Source: Acanthamoeba castellanii str. Neff (Eukaryota > Discosea > Longamoebia > Acanthamoebidae). From it: a stretch of 19,387 bases of DNA. The position numbers were made by a program, and so were the translations under genes. Numbering within the stretch: position 1 is the first letter of the stretch; the number at the start of each line of letters is the position of its first letter. The DNA is taken from positions 120,661 through 140,047 of the forward strand of contig NW_004457445.1 of NCBI RefSeq assembly GCF_000313135.1. Reading direction: 5' to 3'. Below are positions 1-8,567 of the stretch, piece by piece. Below the pieces are notes generated by a model, which was not told the DNA's origin, ran no database searches, and saw only the letters and a program-made list of their open reading frames with translations.

Positions 1-1173
1 CCGCGTTCATGGAGAGCGATTCGGCGTCGATGGCCTTGAAGCATTCCTCGCCCACGAGGGCCAGGTAGAGCCCGTGCGTAGTGATCGACTCGGAGTAGAT
101 GTTGAGCACCACCTCGCCTGTGAGAAACTGCTCCTCCACCAGACACGACCATCAGCATTCTCCACTTGTTGTGTGTGTCATGTGTATCGTGTGTTGCGTT
201 CGCCGGAGCCTAATACCTGCTCTTCGTCTTCGTCTTCGCTGCAGCGGAACGAAGTGTGATCGAGGTGGACGAACGCCTCGTTGGAACCGAACCAGAACTT
301 GCGCTTGACGCTGTAGGTGTCCCTGAACCTCGCCTTCCACGACCCGTCGCCGGTGCTCACGCTCCCTCTCCGACGCCCCTCCCCTCCCGCCGCCGCCGTG
401 GTCGTCGTCGTGGCTCGCTCGCTCGGGCTGCACTCGAGGAAGTGCTGATGTCGGGCGTACTACATTTGTCGACAAAAAATGGGTGAGGGCAACATGATGG
501 AGAAGACGAAGAGGAAGAAGAAGAACGTACGTTGAAGAGGGAGCGCCAGATCTGGTCCTCTTGGGCAAGTGAGTACCAGAGGGAGCAGGTCAGGGAGGCC
601 CGAGCCAGATCCCTGACCGGCAAGTAGTGGAAGACGCGCACAACCAGCTGTACCCACTTCAGCAACCAACGTAGAGGAGGAAGAGAAGAAAAGAAAAGAT
701 TGTACCTCGGGTGGCAACGTGTTGAAGAGGAGTGACTCCAAGGGCTCTTGCTTCTCTTCCTCGGAGTGGGTGTCCATGTGCTCGTTGATTTCATGTTCCT
801 TCTTCTTCTGCTCTACTTCTCGTCTGGGCTTCTTGTAGCGCGGCGAGTCCATGTCCACGTCTTCGTCGTCCTCGCCCTCCACGCGATCGTCTTCCTCCTC
901 TTCATGCCCAATGCTGAGCTGTTCCTTTCTATCCCCCTTCGTGGCGATGGTCGTCGCCTTCATCGCCACCACGTTCATCATGTTCACCACGCCCAGCGGC
1001 AGCGCCACCGCCTCGGCCATCTTAGGCTTCACCTGCCCCGAGGGGGGCGTTGTGGTGGTGGCGGTCGAGCTGATGTCAGCGTCATCCATGATGCAGCTGC
1101 CCTCCTCCGGCGAAGTAGTGACGCTAGTCGAGGTCAGGCCTCGCGGTCCTCCTCTCAACAGCACGCGCAGCAT
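1..1173 (-). CDS. F-box protein with arrestin-like domain (3' end beyond window)
   Basis: Likely a substrate adaptor of an SCF ubiquitin ligase. Exon 1 is 1173-706 and exon 2 is 656-531, joined in phase 0. Exon 3 starts somewhere between about 417 and 355 (acceptor not resolved) and ends at 217. Exon 4 is 133-1 and leaves the window. The join of exons 1 and 2 makes a full F-box: LFNTLPPE, then a stretch with VFHYLPVRDLARASL and a terminal IWRSLF. Residues before it are acidic and lysine-rich, a likely disordered N-terminus. Exons 3 and 4 read WKARFRDTYSVKRKFWF, then FVHLDHTSFRC, an acidic insert, and FLTGEVVLNIYSE with HGLYLALVGEEC. The last two match the start of arrestin N-domains (pGe-V-G-v-l, then gl-l-l-G). 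The F-box call is firm; the arrestin call rests on about 60 residues and the C-terminus is unseen. An alternative start is the Met of MDDADISS. Confidence 0.7.
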
Positions 1174-1629
1174 TCTCGCTCTGTTCTCTTCAGGTCAGAC
1201 CAGCCAACGAGGGACACAGAAAGATAAAGAGAGTGGTGACTTACAGGGTGTGGAGTTGAACGGACGGGTTGTGGTCGAGCGTTGGGTGTTGAGTGTTGTT
1301 TCGTGGGGTGGGCTGTGCGCGTGACCGCGATGAGTTGGCTTACTCACGTGCGCGCGCTTGCGGCAAAGTGGTGAAGTGGTGGCGCAGTAGTGGTGCCCTT
1401 TTCCTTGTGTGCCTGGCTGTGGTGGAAGAGATGAGAGACATGGACCGAAGGACCATCGAAGACCTGATTTCCGCACCTTCCTGCCTGGATTTCAACACAG
1501 TGGGTCACGTCACGCCCTAGCTTCTTCTAACTCAGCTCTGTCGCCGAAATTGCACAGAAAGCAGAAATTCAAAAACACAAAAGAAAAATGAAAAGAAAAC
1601 AAATTAAGAATGCATTTTAGCTGGTTTGA
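1174..1629. promoter_or_regulatory. Divergent intergenic region, F-box gene / Stc1-like gene
   Basis: These 456 bases separate two divergently transcribed genes and probably hold both promoters. Open frames here on either strand have no recognisable domain. A TCACGTCA (1506-1513) resembles a one-base variant of a CRE palindrome, but there is no other support for it. A polypyrimidine stretch and TTCTCAG just before 1640 could be a 3' splice site for an unseen upstream exon of the plus-strand gene. Confidence 0.4.
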
Positions 1630-2247
1630 ATGATTCTCAGATTGACAGATTTGGAGATGGAGAAGGTGGAGCTGTCCTCGTGGCTGGTCGAGTTGGTCAG
1701 CAAGACGCCGGCGAAGGCGATGATGGTGGAGGAGGTACCGGAGGTGACCGAGGACTTGAGCAGCACCAAATCGGCGATCGAGGAGCAGAGCAAAGAAGAT
1801 GAGAACCGGACCCCGGCCGAGGAAGCGGATGAACACGCATGGTTCTTTGAGAAAGAGTTCTTTGCAGACAACGAGGAAGCTGGTGAGGGTGGCACGAAGC
1901 GAAAAATCGGAGATGAAGAGGATGAGGAAAGCACAGATGAAGATGAAGATGAAAAAGATGAAGATGAAGTCGAGATTATCAGCGAGCAGAGGAAGACGAT
2001 GAACGTACAGTCCGCCACAGGTCAAGAAGGCAAGAAGAAGGACACGAAGGGACACTACGCCTGCTACGAGTGCGGGGCGTTGGTGCCGAAGGTCGCATAC
2101 TCGAATCGCCAGCGAAAGAAGAAAACGAAGCGCAGGATGAAGTGCAAGAAGTGCATGGTCGACGCCGTGGGAAAGAACGTCTCCACTGAGCCCCTCACCG
2201 CTGCTCAGCTCTACATGATGAACAAGGATCGTTTCATTGGCTTTTGA
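1630..2247 (+). CDS. Acidic protein with C-terminal Stc1-like zinc knuckle
   Basis: A single open exon encodes up to 205 residues. The first half is mixed and charged. Residues about 83-117 are almost all Glu/Asp with Lys. The tail holds a four-cysteine motif, C145-x2-C148 and C172-x2-C175, separated by a basic SNRQRKKKTKRR segment. Spacing and the F/Y-S-x-x-Q-x-K-K core resemble Stc1-type LIM-like knuckles (fission yeast Stc1 links RNAi to the Clr4 complex). The match covers only about 35 residues, so this shows a fold and not a pathway. The first ATG is at 1630, but the Met at 1657 is as likely because TTCTCAG at 1633-1639 could be a splice acceptor. A nuclear role is inferred from the acidic tract and basic clusters. 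No neighbour supports a specific function. Confidence 0.55.
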   Translation: MILRLTDLEMEKVELSSWLVELVSKTPAKAMMVEEVPEVTEDLSSTKSAIEEQSKEDENRTPAEEADEHAWFFEKEFFADNEEAGEGGTKRKIGDEEDEESTDEDEDEKDEDEVEIISEQRKTMNVQSATGQEGKKKDTKGHYACYECGALVPKVAYSNRQRKKKTKRRMKCKKCMVDAVGKNVSTEPLTAAQLYMMNKDRFIGF

Positions 2248-2881
2248 TTCCACCGTGGCCACCCTCATGACTCCTTCGCCTCCCCATGCTTCTTCTACAG
2301 TTTCTCAGCACTGGTGTGCTTGTGGCTGCCAAATGATGCTCATAGACGGCCTGTCCCACAATAGGAGTCAACTTGATGACTCTCATAAGGTGGTTGGTCG
2401 CATCTTCAACACCATCCCAAGAGTGCTCAGAGGGTTCTTCCGCCCTCGAAGCACGTCACTTGCCGCCCCTTCTCCACTAGTGCTGTGCCCTGCGCGGTGC
2501 GCTCCTGGATGGCCTCAGCCAGACAGACTGAAGGGAGTAGATCCGGTGAAGACTGGCCAACTTCACCACCCACCCAACCACCAACAACAACTGAAGAACA
2601 ACTCACACGCACTTGTGGAGTTAGTGCGAACCACTTGCCTGGCCGTCATCGTTGGTGTGTGACGGTGTTCGATTGGGAGGTGCGTGACGATTGCGTCGGC
2701 GCACCAATCAAGTGAGCAACGCCCATCAAGTCAGTGCCGACTTCTGCACGCGAGCCATCAAGAAGATCGCCCAGACCCGGCCAGTAATGCAGACTATGAA
2801 GAGAGCAGATCATGGCGATTGGTGGATCAATATCTTCGAGCTGTGGAGGTCACATTGTGTGCAATAGCCGGCTTTGCCCAC
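2248..2881. other. Gene-poor convergent spacer
   Basis: Between the stop of the Stc1-like gene and the stop of the scramblase gene no convincing coding exon is seen on either strand. Open frames here show no domain and poor codon use. It should contain the 3' UTRs of both convergent genes. A short degenerate copy of part of the LIM gene lies at about 2703-2746 and is listed separately. Confidence 0.5.
2703..2746 (-). pseudogene. Degenerate fragment resembling an exon end of the LIM-repeat gene
   Basis: Read on the plus strand, the first 34 bases match 12110-12143 with five differences, all transitions. A gap of about eight bases follows, then a ten-base identity (CCGACTTCTG). The matched source is the end of LIM-gene exon 4 (encoding QKSAMNADSMGIAHSIG) together with its 5' splice site. 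In the fragment the reading is broken and the donor reads GTGCGC where the intact gene has GTACGT. It looks like a relic of a partial duplication. The short length leaves some chance of coincidence. Confidence 0.5.
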
Positions 2882-4539
2882 TCAGCCCCGCAGACCGTGT
2901 TGGAGAACCACGAAGTCCAGAAGGAAGGCGGCGCCCAGCAGGAGGGCCCGATCGGAACTATCGGCCGTCGGTGGGAAGTTGACCGCTAGCGGAGCGGCGG
3001 ACATGTGGAGCCCCTTGGCGAGATCGCCCCCCCGGCTGCACCAATGACCACGAGCAGCAATTGGTGTGTCATTCACAAGAATCAACCAACCACAGGCCGT
3101 GGTATAAGAGATAGGGGGGGCAGGTCGCGTACAGCTTCGCGATGGAGCCCACAGGCTCATCTCTACGTCTCTTGCTGCCCTCGTAGATCTCCATCTGAAG
3201 TGTATAAGCCTGGTCCTTCACAATGGTGAAGGCCACCGAGTCGTCGGCTCTCATCACCTGTGACTAAAAACGAGAGGTAACACGTGTGTGAGGCCACGAA
3301 GTAGAAGGAGAAGAGGAAGAAGACGACTTCCATGTAGAGGCCTCTTGCAGGGTACCTTGAAGGTGGGGGACACGCAGTAGGCGTACTGCTCCTCGACCTG
3401 GCCCAACAGCTCACCGGGCCTCTCCGAATCTTGGCCACCGTACACGCGGAGGACTTGGTAGAAGAAGTCGCCGCAACAGCAGCAGTAGCACCCACCCCCC
3501 TCGCAGTGCCACGGCCTCTCGAACCGGCACAGCTCGCCGTCGGTCGTCCTGTGTGGTATGTTCAACACAATCACGTTCAGAGTGGCCACGCACGCACACA
3601 CTCCGTCACTTCGCTGCCGGCCGCTGGGCACCGATTACCTAACGGACATGTTGAAGGAGCGCAAGTGGCTGCAGCAGTTGAGGCCAAGCCAGTTCGCCTC
3701 CTCTTCGGCGGTGAAGAGGTCTGCATTCAAAAAAAAGTTGTGGCCCGTGCTACACATGAACCCGGGTGGGAGAGCGGGGGGGGGGGACGAACGAGCATTG
3801 GTCACCGGGTCGTGGATTGTGTACTCTTTCACGAGCGCGCAGTTGAGACACTCGGCGAAACAACCTACGAAGGGAAGGAAAGAGGAGATCAGTTTTCCGG
3901 AGTTGTGGTGGAAAGCCGGGGGGGGGCTGCGGACTGTGCGAGCTGTGCGGGCCGACGAAGAGGTTTGGGTAGTTGGCGAGGTGCGAAAGCGACGCAGAAG
4001 CGGTGTCTCGAGTCATCTCCATGCTGTTCTCCATCCGCGTGTACCGACAGGTTGGTGTTCTGTCCGACATGTTGGAGCTGCGCAGTGGAGAGCGCTAGCA
4101 CGCCGGTGTGCCGTGGCGGAGTTGACGTCCGTTTCTCTTATTGGCCAGGAGATATTATTGATAATATTAATCAATATCTGCCCGGCAGCGGCGGTCAGGA
4201 TCAGTGCGAGCTGACCACCCTGGACCCGGACACGATCTCCAAGTGCGGCCAGTCGCACCTGCCGTCCACGTTCTTGGTACGAGTCGTCCCTGCACGACTG
4301 GAACACGACCAACGACCAGCGCGATGGGTCGCGCCAGATCTGCGTCGGTGTGAGTAGCTCGGCAGCGGGCTCTCGTCGTCGATATAGATGGCCGGCGGCT
4401 GCTGAGCTTGGCGGTCGGTCGGCTGCTGTGGAGCGGTGGCCGACGATTGCGGCACCGCGACGGTGGCTTGCGTACTGCAGTGCTGTTTCTTCGTTGGGTG
4501 CGGTGGGCTTATGAGTAGATAGGTCTTGGTACAGTATTG
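2882..4539 (-). CDS. Phospholipid scramblase family protein (5' end unresolved)
   Basis: Phospholipid scramblases move lipids between membrane leaflets, classically with Ca2+; some members also act in the nucleus. Exons read from the 3' side: 3035-2882 (stop), 3257-3133, 3548-3356, 3720-3639, 3864-3793, 4077-3935, and a first visible exon ending at 4259. All junction phases agree. The product has family hallmarks in order: EYTIHDPVTNAHLFTAEEE, NCC, FERPWHC followed by a CYCCCCG cluster suited to palmitoylation, a VGSIAKL step, AVNFP, and a C-terminal ALLLGAAFLLDFVVLQ helix. The N-terminal exon is Pro/Gln-rich (PQSSATAPQQPT), as is common in the family, and stays open up to a TGA at 4540-4542. 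It has no in-frame ATG, so a further 5' exon must exist upstream. An in-frame TAA at 3635-3637 lies inside an intron (3638-3549). The family call is firm; the first exon is tentative. Confidence 0.83.
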
Positions 4540-4910
4540 TCACGCGGTTCCACTCGTGTCCGATGAGAGGGTGGTGAGGGTTGTTACGATGGTTGTATAA
4601 AGATGAGGATAGAAAGAGAGTTCTCTACCACAGAGAACGGACATGGTGGCTTGGTCTTCTGTGATGGTCAAACTCACACATGTTGCGTTCTGATTGGCAA
4701 GTGGTCCCTTCTTGAGAACATGGTACGGGGCACACGGGTTTCGTTTGCCTGTCAGTGACCGCGTCCAAGGCGACGGTGTCAAGAATGACGTTTCGTGAAC
4801 CTTGACAGGACCTGAAGGCGATCGTTCTTTTATCAGTACGTCCCCAACTACCACATCATCTATTCACCTCAACCCAACAGCACCTCAGCCAACCTACCCA
4901 GCAGTCCACC
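4540..4910. promoter_or_regulatory. Intergenic region before the receptor gene
   Basis: This stretch of about 370 bases precedes the receptor ATG. It probably contains the receptor promoter and 5' UTR plus the missing first exon or promoter of the divergent scramblase gene. A minus-strand open frame across it shows no domain. No TATA-like box or other element was identified with confidence. Confidence 0.4.
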
Positions 4911-7900
4911 ATGCTCTCCACCATCGCGCAGCTGCTGACTTTGCTGCTTCTGTGTGGCGGCCAAACCCAAGGTACAATCGCTCGCTAATCGTCTTCGTCT
5001 CACTCATAGTTCTGACCCTCGAACACCCAGCAGCCACCACCGTCTTGGGCGGCGGCGACACCTACATAGCGAATTACATGACTTCGATGGTCGACTCCTA
5101 CCAGGTATGTCCATTCATTCAAATGGTGGCCAACGTTGCTATTGTTGACCTCTTTTCTTTTTCTTTTTCTTTTGTCGGCACAGTATGCCGAGGGCGACAC
5201 CACGATTGCGTTCGAGACGGTGCCTGAGTCTTTTCAGAGACTACTCACTGGTTCCTATGTACGTTGAACGTCTCTTGCACACCAGTAACCACGCACCTCA
5301 CCGCTACCACGACAGGACTACGCTATCACAGGTGCGCCTTACCCGGAGGACTTGCTAACGGCGGCTGGCTACACACTCGTGCCCATCATCGCCCAAGCCC
5401 TCGTGCCCATCTACAACTTGCCCTCCGTCACCAACTTGGTACTTGCCCCCCCTCCATCATTTTTTTTTTATTTTCAATGTTTGTGGTATTGATTCTGTTT
5501 TTTGGCCAGGTGCTGGATGGCCCAACACTGGGCGATATATGGTATGGCAACATTCTCCTTTGGAACGACACCGCCATCAAGGCCCTCAACCCCAACGCCA
5601 CGTTGCCCGGAGAGCGCATCCTGCTGGCCTACGCCAACGACACGGCCGCCGGACTCACCCAGACGTTCATGAGCCTGTTGTCCGAAGCGAATGCCGACAT
5701 TGGCGCAGTGTGGGGACCCTACGCCACGGCCAATTGGTCGGTGTTGACAGGCATCGAGGACCATGCCACCAACACGGGCGATCCTGGCACTGCTCAGACC
5801 ACCTACGTACTGGTGCGTGCCTATTACAATCTCCTGTTTGGTCCTCCCCCTTCTCGGTGGTGTCTTAACTTCTCTTTGTGACCACAGAACACACCGTACA
5901 GCCTGAGTTATACGAGCAAGATCTTGGCGGCCCAGGCGGGAGTAAAGAGCGCATTGCTCAAGAACAAAGCCGGTACGCCCTCGCTTGCGTTGTAGCTGTC
6001 GCCAGTCTGGAAAGCTAACGCGTGCCTGGGACGGTGCTTAGGCGCGACGGTAAGTCCAACGAACGCGGCAGTGTCATCGGCTCTTGGTGAGGCAATCGCC
6101 AATATCAGTTCTACCTACATGGGCGCTGGTGCGGTGAACGGCAACCTTTCAACCTCGTGGCCTCTCACCATGGTCAACTACGCACTGTTGCCGCTCAACC
6201 TCACCACATCGGATTGCACCTTCATCCAAGGGTTTCTCGCCTTCCTGGCGTGGACTCAGCTCAACGACCGCGCCGTCGCACAGGCCACGTCGTTGGGCTA
6301 CGTGCCCCTGCCCTTTGGCTACAAGACGTACGCCGTACTCCTCCACCTGTGTGTTCGTTCAATCACGCCTCTTTGGTGCATCAGGCCTTATCGGACTTCT
6401 GGTCTTTCCCTCAGGCGACTGATTGATCTGATGGGCAACATTCACTGCAACCAAGACCGCGCGTTCCGATCACTGGCTCATCGGCGAGGGCCTGTCGTTC
6501 AATCTCTACACCGTGTGGATGGCCGAGTACCTGTCGGGCAACATTCGCCTGCGTTACTTCCAGAACCCCACCTCGATCGCCATCTCCGACATGGGCGCTT
6601 GTATGGCTCTCCCTTCCCATGTCCTCATTTCTTGCGCCACATTCGCTCATTATTTCCTCTGGACTCCCTTCTTTGATGGGCAGACAACGTGGACTTTGGC
6701 GGCGTCAGCACTCCGTTGAGCGCAGCGCAGAAGCTCGCCCAACCTGACGTGATCGAGGTTCCCATCCTGTCCTACGCCGTCGCACCGGCCTACAACGTAC
6801 GCTGCTGCTTTTCTTCCCGGAGTGACACTCACAAGTGCTCACCCAGTTGTTTGTTACCGGTATGCGCAGTTGCCGGAGCTGGTAGGGCACGGTACCCTGG
6901 TGTTCAACTTGACGACGCTTGCCGACATCATGTTGGGCCACGTGGACAACTGGAACCACTCGGCTATCCGTGAGCTCAACCCGACCCTCGTCGATTACCT
7001 GCCCAACCAGCCCATCACCGTGGTGACGCCTATCGGCGCGCCGACAATCATGCTCGTGTTCACGCAGGCGCTCAGTCAGGCTAGCCCCGAGTTCAACCAA
7101 GCCGTATGTTGCTCGTCCCCACATTAGCCATTTCCTTCACAGTAGTGCGCGTGGTCAATTTGATTGACTGGTGGCTGGGGCACACGCAGGTCGGACCCTC
7201 GATGGACACCCGGTTGCCAATCGAGGATTTGGGGCGCAACATCAATTCTACGGCCGTTGGCGACGTGCTGACCGCCAACCCGTATGCCATGGGCCTGTGG
7301 CTCACCGAGCAGCTTCGCCTGAAGCGCAATCTGGGCCTCGCGGACTTCATCAATCCGGCGGGCAACCGCGTGAGCGCCACCTTTGAGACGCTCAATTCAG
7401 CGGTACTCGACTTCGGCGCCGACCCCACCATCACCAACTTCATCAACGGTACGTCAGCACAGCCTTTCGTCCGCTTCCGTCGCTCCACTAGGTTGACATA
7501 CTTGGCTTGGTGCACACAGGCGGGGGAGCGAAGAGCTGGCCCATGGCGACGTATCATCAATTCATCATCCGCCAAACGACCATGCCCGACTGCGAAAAGG
7601 CCAGAGGCCTGATCGACTGGATCTACTGGAGCCAGACAAACCCCGACGCTCTCGACCTGGCCACCAAGTACCAAACCTCCCTCTTCGACACCCACTATCA
7701 CCACACAGTTTAGACGTAGCATTCAGACCCGCTGACGCTGACTCTACTTTTCGGCGCGCAGGAACTACCAGGGTGTGGCGGGCCAGGCCAAGCCGGTGCT
7801 CAAGCGCATCCTCGACATCGTGGCGGGCATGACGTGCGAGGGCCAGCATGTGAGCTCCATCTACGGCTGCATCTACCAAGGCACGGTCTGTTCCGATCAC

Positions 7901-8475
7901 GGCGTGTGCCAGGCCGACACGCAGGGGAGTGGCAGCTGCCTGTGCCAGAGCGGGTACCAGGGCGACTACTGCGAGACGGCCATCGTCACCAGCAGCACCG
8001 ACGTGCCGCTTGGGGCCATCCTCGGCGCCATCATCCCGGCGGCGGTGATCGCGTTCCTGGTGCTGTGCTGCATCATCGCGGGCCTTCTGGTGTGGATGCG
8101 CGTCAACCGGCGCAAGGAGGACGACTGGGAGGTGGACATGGGCGAGCTGGAGATGGGCGAGCAGCTGGGCGCCGGCGGCTACGGTGAGGTGCACAAGGCC
8201 ATGTGGAAGGGCACCGAAGTGGCCGTCAAGATGATGATCTCGGAGACGCTGTCGCGCGAGATGGAACGCAGCTTCAAGGAGGAGGTGCGGGTGATGACAG
8301 CACTGCGGCATCCCAACGTGGTGCTGTTCATGGCGGCATGCACCAAGCCACCCAAGATGTGCATCGTCATGGAGTACATGGCCCTCGGCTCTCTTTACGA
8401 CGTACGTTGTCCACCACGCACGCAATCATTCCCTCTCCTCTGCGCTTTATTGCAATCATGTGTCTGGTAGGCTCA

Positions 8476-8567
<92 letters not shown>

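Noticed and set aside
1195..1520. Small open frames in the divergent spacer, including one starting MRDMDRRTIEDL
   Set aside because: No homology is recognised, no usable donor is seen, and no in-phase join to the Stc1-like exon was found.
3635..3637. In-frame TAA suggesting a broken scramblase
   Set aside because: A 90-base intron (3638-3549) with phase-2 ends removes it and yields the expected MSV-RTTDGELCRFERPWHC continuity.
3431..4357. A 308-residue plus-strand open frame
   Set aside because: It is antisense to well-phased scramblase exons with clear family motifs on the minus strand. Only its last part (over the proposed intron) is kept as an open question.
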